Source: Rossellomorea sp. SC111 (GTDB lineage: Bacteria; Bacillota; Bacilli; Bacillales; Bacillaceae_B). Taken from it: a DNA stretch of 64,000 nucleotides. Shown here one piece after another: positions 9,127-16,156 of this stretch (positions are counted from its first letter, which is position 1; the number at the start of each line of letters is the position of its first letter). Position numbers and translations under genes: made by a program. The stretch spans positions 44,759 to 108,758 of the forward strand of contig NZ_JANIOC010000014.1 in NCBI RefSeq assembly GCF_024733565.1, written 5' to 3'. The notes beneath the pieces were generated by a model. It was not told where the DNA came from. It ran no database searches and worked only from the letters and a program-made list of their open reading frames with translations.

Positions 9127-10485
9127 TCATAAAAGCCCATATTTATTTAATTTTTCATACATACTGGATTTACTGATACCAAGTGACTCTGCAACCTTTC
9201 GCTTATCGGGTTGGGATTGGAGACTTTGAGTCAAAACGGACTTTTCCGTTTCTTCAAGAATTTCTCTCAACGTTTTAGATCCCACTCCATATACATTACC
9301 CGACTTCATATAAGTCGGTAATGACTGAAGGGAAATTGTGCTTCCACTCGAAAGATAGGTGGAAGCATGAATGACATTTTCCAATTCACGAAGGTTACCC
9401 GGCCAGCTGTAGGAGCGAAAAATCTCCATCACCTCTTGGTCAAAATCGTGGATACGCTTTCCCGATGATTTTGTGGATTTTTCCAAGAAAAAGGATGCGA
9501 GGGTCTCAATATCCTCTTTCCTCTCTCGCAGGGGAGGTATCTGAAACGGGATGACATTGATCCGGTAATACAGATCACTCCGGAATCTTTTTTCTTCCAT
9601 CATTTTTTCCAGTGGACGGTTCGTGGCCGCAATGATCCGCACGTCCACATTCTGAATCCGGGTTGAACCGACTGCCTCGATTTCCCCTTCCTGTAATACC
9701 CTGAGAAGCTTCGCCTGCATATTAAGAGGCATATCACCGATTTCATCAAGGAATAATGTCCCCTTATGGGCAAGCTGGAATTTCCCTTTCTTCCCGCCCT
9801 TTTTGGCCCCGGTAAATGCCCCTTCTTCGTAACCAAAGAGTTCCGACTCCAGAAGCTGCTCGGGGATCGCTGCACAGTTCACTTTAATGAAAGGCTGTCC
9901 ACTTCTTTCACTCAACTGGTGAATGCTGTGGGCGAACAGTTCTTTACCCGTGCCACTCTCCCCTCTGATCAGGACCTGAATATCACTCGGGGCGATCATT
10001 TGGGCTTTGTCCTTCAATTCATTCATACCGGGTGAGTCCCCGATGATATCATTCAGCGAGTATTTCACCCCGGTATTGATATCCTGTATGTAACTTTGGA
10101 TCTTTGACATCATGTTTTTCACATGTGAACTCATTTGCATCCATTCACTCGTATCTCTGAAAATGACGGATCCGAATGCCCCGATCACGTTTCCATCCAC
10201 TTGAATGGGGATTCGGTTGGCAATCATGTAATTCCCTTTGATATATTGAAGATCCGCCACCTCTTCCTTCCCGCTCTCAGCCACAATGTGCATTCTCGTG
10301 TTTTCAATCACGTTTGTTACATGTGATCCTATCGCTTTATCCCGTTCAACCTCAAGAAAGCGACAGTAATTATCGTTTATATAGATGATGATTCCTTCGT
10401 CATCGACGACGACCAACCACTCGAAAGCGTTCTCAAGAATGATTTCGATCATGTCGACGGACACCTTTTTTAATAAACTGCTCAT
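9127..10485 (-). CDS. Sigma-54-dependent transcriptional activator with PAS domain
   Basis: A 452-residue enhancer-binding protein. Residues ~15-115 form a PAS sensor domain ([21 protein letters not shown]). Residues ~145-380 form the AAA+ domain with Walker A GESGTGKE (185-192), the sigma-54 contact loop GAFTGA, Walker [10 protein letters not shown] and the R-finger region [11 protein letters not shown]. The C-terminus ([23 protein letters not shown]) is a Fis-type helix-turn-helix. The start at 10485 has AGGAGGCGATGGGAA upstream; the upstream in-frame extension lacks an SD. It probably senses a metabolite through PAS and activates the adjacent hydroxybutyrate operon. No response-regulator receiver domain is present, so no partner kinase is expected. 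Confidence 0.9.
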   Translation of the reverse strand: MSSLLKKVSVDMIEIILENAFEWLVVVDDEGIIIYINDNYCRFLEVERDKAIGSHVTNVIENTRMHIVAESGKEEVADLQYIKGNYMIANRIPIQVDGNVIGAFGSVIFRDTSEWMQMSSHVKNMMSKIQSYIQDINTGVKYSLNDIIGDSPGMNELKDKAQMIAPSDIQVLIRGESGTGKELFAHSIHQLSERSGQPFIKVNCAAIPEQLLESELFGYEEGAFTGAKKGGKKGKFQLAHKGTLFLDEIGDMPLNMQAKLLRVLQEGEIEAVGSTRIQNVDVRIIAATNRPLEKMMEEKRFRSDLYYRINVIPFQIPPLRERKEDIETLASFFLEKSTKSSGKRIHDFDQEVMEIFRSYSWPGNLRELENVIHASTYLSSGSTISLQSLPTYMKSGNVYGVGSKTLREILEETEKSVLTQSLQSQPDKRKVAESLGISKSSMYEKLNKYGLL

Positions 10486-10660
10486 TTCCCATCGCCTCCT
10501 CTGTTTTGCAAGAGAACATATACCTCTATAGTAGCACATCCCATCATGAGCTTTTGGAAAACAATTCAGATTTGTCAATAACTTCAATTACCAGTCGGAA
10601 TTCGGTTTAATGCCTGCCGTATTAGGGAATCTTCTTAACAATGAATGGAGGAATGAGAGG

Positions 10661-11164
10661 ATGAAAATCGCAGAACTGAATATATTTTATTTCGAAGACG
10701 ATGGAATCATCCCGAATAACCCGGACCTGCCCGTTCTCATTTACCGGAACGCACTCAATCAGGCAAATGAAGCCGAAAAGATATTCAACCAAAACCACTG
10801 GCTGAACAGCTGGACAAATGGCATTTACGATTATCACCATTATCACAGCAATGCCCACGAAGTATTGGGTGTCATGCAGGGCGAGGCAAGCGTTCAATTA
10901 GGCGGGGAAAGAGGCAAGGAAGTGACGGTCCATCAAGGTGATGTGATGGTCCTGCCAGCAGGGACCGGTCATAAAAAATTGTCAGCAAGTCCCGACTTTA
11001 AAGTCGCCGGTGCCTATCCGGATGGAGACAGTTATAATTTAAAAAAGGGCTCAATACGTGAACGTCCCAGTGTGTTAATTGAGATAAAAAACGTTCCCCT
11101 TCCAACATCAGACCCAGTATTTGGCGATAAGGGTCCTCTGATAAAATATTGGCTCAAAAAATGA
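10661..11164 (+). CDS. Cupin-domain protein, YjlB-like
   Basis: A 167-residue single cupin. The two cupin motifs are visible as YDYHHYHSNAHEVLGVMQGEA (shortened here to its key residues H-H-E) near residue 55-75 and GDVMVLPAGTGHKKL near 95-110, giving a metal site of three His and one Glu. It resembles the small B. subtilis protein YjlB, whose function is unknown. The ATG at 10661 follows GGAGGAATGAGAGG; an earlier in-frame ATG has no SD. It is transcribed away from the sigma-54 activator gene, and no terminator is seen directly after its stop, so its transcript may run into the small RNA region. Confidence 0.8.
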   Translation: MKIAELNIFYFEDDGIIPNNPDLPVLIYRNALNQANEAEKIFNQNHWLNSWTNGIYDYHHYHSNAHEVLGVMQGEASVQLGGERGKEVTVHQGDVMVLPAGTGHKKLSASPDFKVAGAYPDGDSYNLKKGSIRERPSVLIEIKNVPLPTSDPVFGDKGPLIKYWLKK

Positions 11165-11297
11165 GTTAGAAACCATTCTGCACAGTATGAACGCTTTCAT
11201 TCCTATTTCTCTATAGTAATGCTTCTTAGAAACGACTATCATTACTTATAAAAGCCCGATATAATCCTCGGATAAAGATTATATTTATAAAATAGTC

Positions 11298-11326
11298 TTG
11301 TTTTCTTTCAAGTCCTATGCTATTCT
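11298..11326 (+). promoter_or_regulatory. Sigma-A promoter of the candidate small RNA
   Basis: TTGTTT (-35) and TATTCT (-10) are separated by exactly 17 bases in an AT-rich region downstream of the cupin gene. No coding start with an SD follows, which points to an RNA product. Confidence 0.5.
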
Positions 11327-11332
11327 ATTATA

Positions 11333-11455
11333 GCGATGAGCTGAATTGTGTAAGTCGGTGATCACGTCCTTGTGACAACAAACGATGTGGCGTTTGCTGA
11401 TCATCCGCCTCAATTTTTTGCAAGTGGGCTTCCGTAGGAAACGGGAGCCCTTTTT
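11333..11455 (+). ncRNA. Candidate free-standing structured small RNA
   Basis: Between a sigma-A-like promoter and a strong terminator (GGGCTTCCGT/ACGGGAGCCC then TTTTT, 11426-11455) lies about 120 bases with no usable reading frame. It can fold as an outer stem (TGAATTG with CAATTTT), an inner stem GGTGATCA/TGATCATCC, and two hairpins inside it, GTC-CTTGT-GAC and CAAACG-ATGTGG-CGTTTG, making a three-way junction. The next gene is on the opposite strand and ends just beyond, so this is not a leader for a downstream gene. I do not recognise it as a known Rfam family. It could alternatively be the 3' end of the cupin transcript. Confidence 0.5.
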
Positions 11456-11462
11456 ATATGGA

Positions 11463-11494
11463 GAAACCCCCAATGATTCCTGATTGGGGGTTTC
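11463..11494. terminator. Bidirectional terminator after the MFS gene
   Basis: A perfect 11-bp stem GAAACCCCCAA/TTGGGGGTTTC lies directly after the MFS gene stop, downstream of the small RNA terminator on the other strand. Confidence 0.85.
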
Positions 11495-11495
11495 T

Positions 11496-12686
11496 TTATT
11501 GTTGTACCGATACTGTCACGGCGCTTTTCTTTTTCAAGGGACGATCATATTGGCTGGTAATCAATAATGATACGATGAAAAACGCGACCAGCGTCATGAA
11601 GAGCACCTGCATGCTGAATACATCCACCAGCACCCCTCCAATAAACGGACCGATCATCCTTCCGCCCGTTGCCGTACTATTGACGATACCCTGGTAAAAT
11701 CCTTCTCTTCCCTTTGGAGCAAGTGAGTTGGCTATCGTCGGGACCGCCGGCCAAATGAGCATTTCACCGATCGTCAAAATAATCATGGCAATGGCAAACC
11801 ATTGAAATTGATCGGCAATCGACGCAACACTGAATGAAATCATAAAAATGATGGTCCCGATCATGATTTGCAGTTTTAAATTGTTTTCAAAACGCTTGAT
11901 CGCTTTCGATAAGAGAGGCTGGGCAAGAACAATCAACGCTCCATTGATCGTCCATAATAAGCTGTATTGTTTCAGGGATATATTGATTTCCTGTGTATAC
12001 GTGGCGATAGTGGACTGCCATTGCACGTACCCCATCCAGCATAAAAGATAGGCTGCACATATGAAAAGCAGGGCCTTCAGTTTCGATTTATCCCTTATCA
12101 CCTTCGATTCATTCAACACCGACGTTTGATGACCCGCAACCGAAATGTTCCGATATCCGAAGAAGGCGATGAAGAAAAAGACGATATACATACTCAGATT
12201 TGCCATAAATATATAGTTAAAGGAGAATGAGGCGACAAACCCGCCCAACGCGGCTCCGACGGCCACTCCAATGTTTTGAGCGACATAGACAGAATTGAAT
12301 GCTTTCCGTCCCCCTTCCGGCCATACCGAACCTGCCATGGCGTACATGGAAGGAAATACGATACCAGATCCAAATCCAACAACGGTCAGGAAGAAGACAT
12401 AGTAGGAAAAGCCGTGCCATATATTCATCCCGATAAGGGCGGATAAAGTGATTGATATTCCTAACAGGATTGAACGATAACCGCCAAAACGATCGAATAA
12501 AGTCCCTCCGATCAGATTCCCGATCACACTCGCGCCTGCATTAATCATCAGTACAATTCCCGCTACAGAAAGTGACTTCCCTAAATTTTCATGAAGGTAA
12601 ATCGTATTTAGCGGCCATAAAAAAGAGGCACCTGTCACATTCACCATCATTCCAATGACAAGTAACCATAATGATTTGGGCATCAT
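11496..12686 (-). CDS. MFS transporter (drug/metabolite efflux type)
   Basis: A 396-residue major facilitator protein with about 12 membrane helices. The motif-A-like loop GNLIGGTLFDRFGGYRSIL between helices 2 and 3 (near residue 60-75) marks the family; helix 5 PxxGP-like features and the N-terminal WPLNTIYLHENLGKS are typical of the DHA-type multidrug exporters of Bacillus. The start is one of two adjacent ATGs (12686/12683) after AAAGGGGGCAG. The substrate cannot be read from sequence. It is a single gene in the plasma membrane, with no regulator alongside. Confidence 0.8.
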   Translation of the reverse strand: MMPKSLWLLVIGMMVNVTGASFLWPLNTIYLHENLGKSLSVAGIVLMINAGASVIGNLIGGTLFDRFGGYRSILLGISITLSALIGMNIWHGFSYYVFFLTVVGFGSGIVFPSMYAMAGSVWPEGGRKAFNSVYVAQNIGVAVGAALGGFVASFSFNYIFMANLSMYIVFFFIAFFGYRNISVAGHQTSVLNESKVIRDKSKLKALLFICAAYLLCWMGYVQWQSTIATYTQEINISLKQYSLLWTINGALIVLAQPLLSKAIKRFENNLKLQIMIGTIIFMISFSVASIADQFQWFAIAMIILTIGEMLIWPAVPTIANSLAPKGREGFYQGIVNSTATGGRMIGPFIGGVLVDVFSMQVLFMTLVAFFIVSLLITSQYDRPLKKKSAVTVSVQQ

Positions 12687-12775
12687 TCTGCCCCCTTTCC
12701 ATCCTTTTATTTCGAGTCCCAAAAGGATTTTACTCCTTTTCAGGAAAGGGAGCAAGAACTATTTCTTCAAATCAA

Positions 12776-12806
12776 AAAAAAACCAGGCACTCATGGAGAG
12801 CACCTG
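12776..12806 (-). terminator. Terminator after the small gene downstream of ytzC
   Basis: On the reverse strand a 10-bp stem CCAGGTGCTC/GAGTGCCTGG (two GU pairs) is followed by nine T residues. Confidence 0.8.
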
Positions 12807-12818
12807 GCAGGGGACATT

Positions 12819-12983
12819 TTATTTTCCGTTATGATGATTGGATTTAACGGGCTGACCCTGTTTTTCGTAGCGCTTTTTAGCTTCTTTGACAGGATTGTTT
12901 TCAGCACCGAATTCTGTATCCAATTTTCGGAAATCACTACGGGTCTTTTGTTCCGGGTTGTTTTGATCGGAGCGTGTACTCAA
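12819..12983 (-). CDS. Small hydrophilic protein, gamma-SASP-like (uncharacterised)
   Basis: A 54-residue protein beginning MSTRSDQNNPEQKTRSDF and ending QGQPVKSNHHNGK. The TTG start has GGGAGG nine bases upstream, and its first bases overlap the ytzC stop (TTGA), suggesting coupled translation. Composition is highly charged and polar, with no hydrophobic stretch. The segment KLDTEFGAENNPVKEAKKR resembles the TEFASETNVQEVRKQN protease-site repeats of gamma-type small acid-soluble spore proteins, so a spore protein is possible. I do not recognise a named family with certainty. A strong terminator follows directly. Confidence 0.65.
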   Translation of the reverse strand: MSTRSDQNNPEQKTRSDFRKLDTEFGAENNPVKEAKKRYEKQGQPVKSNHHNGK

Positions 12984-13273
12984 TGTAATTTACCTCCCAC
13001 TACATCCGGATCATGATCTAACAAAATCATCTCATTTTGCAAAGCTTGAAGTTGTAGTCTCATGCGATGCAGTTGTTCTCGCTGTTGGGAGTTTGCACTG
13101 TTCGCCATGTGAGCCACGTTGTTGACCGCTTCTTCAAGCTGCTGCATGGCCTGCGTGTATTCCATATCATGATAATGCTCCTGCTGTGACCCTGCTTTAT
13201 ATTGTTGTTGAGCGTAACGAATGGCATCTTCGCATTTCTGAATGCATTCATCCATCGAATTCCTTGTTGCCAT
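12980..13273 (-). CDS. ytzC: DUF2524 protein YtzC
   Basis: A 97-residue cytosolic protein starting MATRNSMDECIQKCEDA with AGGAGGTAGTCGAA upstream. It is almost entirely helical and rich in Gln and Glu (QQREQLHRMRLQLQALQNEM), predicting a coiled coil. B. subtilis YtzC, adjacent to ytqA, has the same pattern and similar length; its function is unknown. The downstream small gene overlaps its stop codon. Confidence 0.82.
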   Translation of the reverse strand: MATRNSMDECIQKCEDAIRYAQQQYKAGSQQEHYHDMEYTQAMQQLEEAVNNVAHMANSANSQQREQLHRMRLQLQALQNEMILLDHDPDVVGGKLH

Positions 13274-13473
13274 TTCGACTACCTCCTTGGTGGTTGGAAT
13301 CAAGAAGAGGAAGGTCCTATCCTTACTCTCCTCCATCTTAGTTTGAACTTGTTCGCCCGTTTCAGAAGTGGTAATCTTCGCCTATTTCTATGTGCAGGAT
13401 ACATTTGTCCACGTGTTCATGATAAAATCTCTTTAGCGTCATACATACCGCTATATCACTTGAAATTTAGGAG

Positions 13474-14439
13474 GTGTTTGTCATCGGGACAAACCCATTT
13501 CCATATGCCACAGATTCAAAACGATATCACACATGGAATTATCACCTCCGAAACCATTTCGGACATAAGGTGTTTAAAGTTGCCCTCGACGGCGGGTTTG
13601 ATTGCCCGAACAGGGATGGCACGGTTGCCCACGGCGGCTGTACCTTTTGCAGTGCAGCAGGATCCGGGGACTTTGCAGGAAGCAGGGTGGACCCCTTGGA
13701 GAAACAATTCAATGACATCAAAGGAAGAATGCATAAAAAGTGGAAAGACGGAAAGTACATGGCGTATTTCCAGGCGTTCACGAATACCCATGCACCCGTA
13801 GATGTCCTGAGGGAAAAATATGAATCCGTTCTGAAGCAGGATGGAGTCGTAGGGATTTCCATCGCCACGCGGCCAGATTGCCTTCCTGACGACGTCGTCG
13901 AATACTTGGCTGAATTGAATAAGAGAACGTATTTATGGGTTGAACTCGGGCTTCAAACCGTCCATGAAAAAACGGCGGGCTTGATCAACCGGGCTCATGA
14001 TTATCAGTGTTATGTCGATGGTGTCCATAAATTGCGCAAGCACGGGATTCGTGTATGTTCTCATATTATTAACGGACTTCCCCAGGAAAATGAGGAAATG
14101 ATGATGGAAACGGCACGTGAAGTGGCAAAGCTTGATGTCCAGGGAATCAAGATCCATCTTCTGCACTTACTGAAGGGAACCCCCATGGTCAAGCAATATG
14201 AAAAAGGTCTTGTCGAGTTCATGGATTTTGACCACTACGTTAAACTCGTTTGTGATCAATTAGAAGTCATCCCTCCTGAGATGATCGTTCATCGAATCAC
14301 CGGGGACGGACCTATCGAGCTGATGATCGGACCGATGTGGAGCGTGAATAAATGGAGCGTACTGAACGCCATCGATGACGAATTGAAACGCCGGGACAGC
14401 TGGCAGGGAAAATTTCATAAAATGGATGTGAAAGCATGA
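13474..14439 (+). CDS. ytqA: Radical SAM protein, TIGR01212 family (YtqA)
   Basis: A protein of about 320 residues. The N-terminal region DCPNRDGTVAHGGCTFC carries the family's widely spaced cysteine cluster that should hold a [4Fe-4S] cluster and bind SAM; the TIM-barrel body (VVGISIATRPDCLPDDVVEYL and WVELGLQTVHEKT) and the C-terminal MIVHRITGDGP follow. ytqA overlaps ytqB by four bases, and the pair is conserved in Bacillus. Its target is not settled; a tRNA or rRNA modification role is suggested for relatives. The start is uncertain: the SD AGGAGG is eight bases before an ATC codon at 13483, where relatives begin, while the GTG at 13474 abuts the SD. Confidence 0.9.
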   Translation: MFVIGTNPFPYATDSKRYHTWNYHLRNHFGHKVFKVALDGGFDCPNRDGTVAHGGCTFCSAAGSGDFAGSRVDPLEKQFNDIKGRMHKKWKDGKYMAYFQAFTNTHAPVDVLREKYESVLKQDGVVGISIATRPDCLPDDVVEYLAELNKRTYLWVELGLQTVHEKTAGLINRAHDYQCYVDGVHKLRKHGIRVCSHIINGLPQENEEMMMETAREVAKLDVQGIKIHLLHLLKGTPMVKQYEKGLVEFMDFDHYVKLVCDQLEVIPPEMIVHRITGDGPIELMIGPMWSVNKWSVLNAIDDELKRRDSWQGKFHKMDVKA

Positions 14440-15008
14440 AATTAGATCGAATACTACCTTACGCGAGGCAGCTTCTGGAACGGGCGGTCAAACCGGGAGA
14501 TGTCACAATAGATGCAACACTCGGGAATGGACATGACACTCTGTTCCTCGCTCGACTGGTTGGGGAAACTGGCCGGGTATACGGTTTTGATATTCAGGAA
14601 GAAGCCATCCATAACACGAGGGAACAACTTATCACCCACGAACTTGCGGACCGGGTGACCCTGTTCCACCAGGGGCATGAAACGGTCATGAACGTCATCC
14701 CCCCATTGCATCACGGGAAGGTGACAGGGGCCGTCTTCAATCTTGGGTATTTGCCTGGCGGTGATAAGGACATCGTCACTCGTCCGAAAACGACGATACT
14801 CGCATTGAATCAAATCCTTGAGATGATGGCCCCTGAAGGTATCCTTGTTCTTGTCATTTATCACGGACATCCTGAAGGTGCAGTCGAGAGGGACTATATC
14901 CTTCGCTACGTAGAGCGATTGGATCAAAACTACGTGCATGTCCTGAGATACCAGTTCATGAACCAACTGAATAACCCGCCGTTTATTGTGGCGTTGGAGA
15001 AAAGATAA
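14436..15008 (+). CDS. ytqB: Class I SAM-dependent methyltransferase YtqB
   Basis: A 190-residue Rossmann-fold methyltransferase. The SAM-binding glycine loop is DATLGNGHDTLFLARLVG (near residue 25-40), then VYGFDIQEEAI, and FNLGYLPGGDKDI, characteristic of the YtqB/rRNA-methylase-like family. The ATG overlaps the ytqA stop (ATGA), so both are one operon, and methylation of the same RNA target as YtqA is a reasonable inference. B. subtilis YtqB has been structurally characterised as a SAM-binding methyltransferase. Confidence 0.9.
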   Translation: MKLDRILPYARQLLERAVKPGDVTIDATLGNGHDTLFLARLVGETGRVYGFDIQEEAIHNTREQLITHELADRVTLFHQGHETVMNVIPPLHHGKVTGAVFNLGYLPGGDKDIVTRPKTTILALNQILEMMAPEGILVLVIYHGHPEGAVERDYILRYVERLDQNYVHVLRYQFMNQLNNPPFIVALEKR

Positions 15009-15013
15009 TAAAT

Positions 15014-15045
15014 AGGGACGGACCTCCTCGGAGGTCCGTCCCTAT
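15014..15045. repeat. GGGACGGACCT palindromic repeat, copy 2 (bidirectional terminator)
   Basis: A perfect 15-bp stem TAGGGACGGACCTCC/GGAGGTCCGTCCCTA with a 2-base centre, followed by TCTTTTT. It lies between convergent ytqB and the luciferase-like gene and can terminate both. Confidence 0.88.
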
Positions 15046-15049
15046 CTTT

Positions 15050-16045
15050 TTATAATAATTCGTTTGCGATCAGTTGGAATGATTTGAGTTTATCCTTAAA
15101 GTCGTATGTGATGCTTACGAGCATGATTTCATCAGTCTGGTAGTCCTTGCTGAGTGCAAGGAGCTTTTCTTTCACTTTTTTCGGATTCCCGACCACCATT
15201 CGCTTGCGGTTTTCCCGCACTCTCATTGCTTCGAATGGGGTGTACTGATACGCTGCAGCTTTCTCAGGGCTCGGTGTTCCGTTCGAGCGCATGCCCTGCT
15301 CGATCATCAGGATCGATAGGTCGATGCTTGATGCAACTCTTTCCGCTTCTTCATCCGTTTCCGCACAGATGGCAAAAACGGCTACGATGTTCTTCGGTTC
15401 CTTCAGATACTCTGATGGAATAAAATTATTCCGATAGGCTTGCGTATATTGCGGGCCACCTTCGCCATTGATGAACTGGGCGAAAGTATACGGCAGGCCT
15501 TTTTGAGCTGCAAGCATGGCACTGGATGGACTGGAGCCGAGCATCCATACTTCCGGCATCGTCTTGATCATGGGTGCCGCCGTCAATCCCTGATATGGAT
15601 GGGAATCCGGCAGGGAGTCGGTCAGATAGCCGAGAAGATCATCGATTTGTTCCGGATACCGGTTCACATCCCGCGGTTTTCCGTCATGTAGGGCCATCGT
15701 GGCCATGGGCATTCCACCGGGAGCCCTTCCCAAGCCTAAATCGATCCGACTTGGATTCAAGCCTTCGAGCAAACGGAAATTTTCAGCCACTTTATAAGAT
15801 GAGTAATGGGGAAGCATGACACCCCCTGAGCCGACACGGATCCGCGACGTATTTTGAGCAAGATGGGCAATCAGCACTTCCGGTGATGACCCGGCAAGGC
15901 TCGTGGAATCATGATGCTCTGAAACCCAGAACCGTTCAAATCCTAATTTCTCTGTATGTTTGGCTAACTCTACTGTATTATTTAAAGCCTCCTGCGGGCT
16001 CATTCCTTCTGCAATCGGTGACTGATCTAGTACACTTAGCTTCAA
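15050..16045 (-). CDS. Luciferase-like (LLM class) flavin-dependent oxidoreductase
   Basis: A 331-residue bacterial-luciferase-fold enzyme. Family signatures are LDQSPIAEG at the N-terminus, GFERFWVSEHHDSTSLAGSSPEVL near residue 40, VGSGGVMLPHYS and the RIDLGLGRAPGG segment, which together define the single-component LLM group with YvbT-like members. It would use reduced FMN and oxygen, or act on flavin/F420-like cofactors; the substrate is unknown. I prefer the TTG at 16045 (MKLSVLDQSP), nine bases after AAAGGAG, over the ATG at 16054 that directly abuts the SD. It is monocistronic. Confidence 0.85.
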   Translation of the reverse strand: MKLSVLDQSPIAEGMSPQEALNNTVELAKHTEKLGFERFWVSEHHDSTSLAGSSPEVLIAHLAQNTSRIRVGSGGVMLPHYSSYKVAENFRLLEGLNPSRIDLGLGRAPGGMPMATMALHDGKPRDVNRYPEQIDDLLGYLTDSLPDSHPYQGLTAAPMIKTMPEVWMLGSSPSSAMLAAQKGLPYTFAQFINGEGGPQYTQAYRNNFIPSEYLKEPKNIVAVFAICAETDEEAERVASSIDLSILMIEQGMRSNGTPSPEKAAAYQYTPFEAMRVRENRKRMVVGNPKKVKEKLLALSKDYQTDEIMLVSITYDFKDKLKSFQLIANELL

Positions 16046-16115
16046 AGTGGACATCTCCTTTAATTCATGTGTGTATTATTATCAATTCTGATGAAAAAAA
16101 TGTCCACTAACATGC

Positions 16116-16152
16116 TTAAAGGGTGACGGCCGGAATGGCTGTCACCCTTTAA
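16116..16152 (-). terminator. Terminator of the M6 metalloprotease gene
   Basis: TTAAAGGGTGACGGCC pairs with GGCTGTCACCCTTTAA, one GU pair, tiny loop. It begins within a few bases of the inhA stop. Confidence 0.85.
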
Positions 16153-16156
16153 ACGA

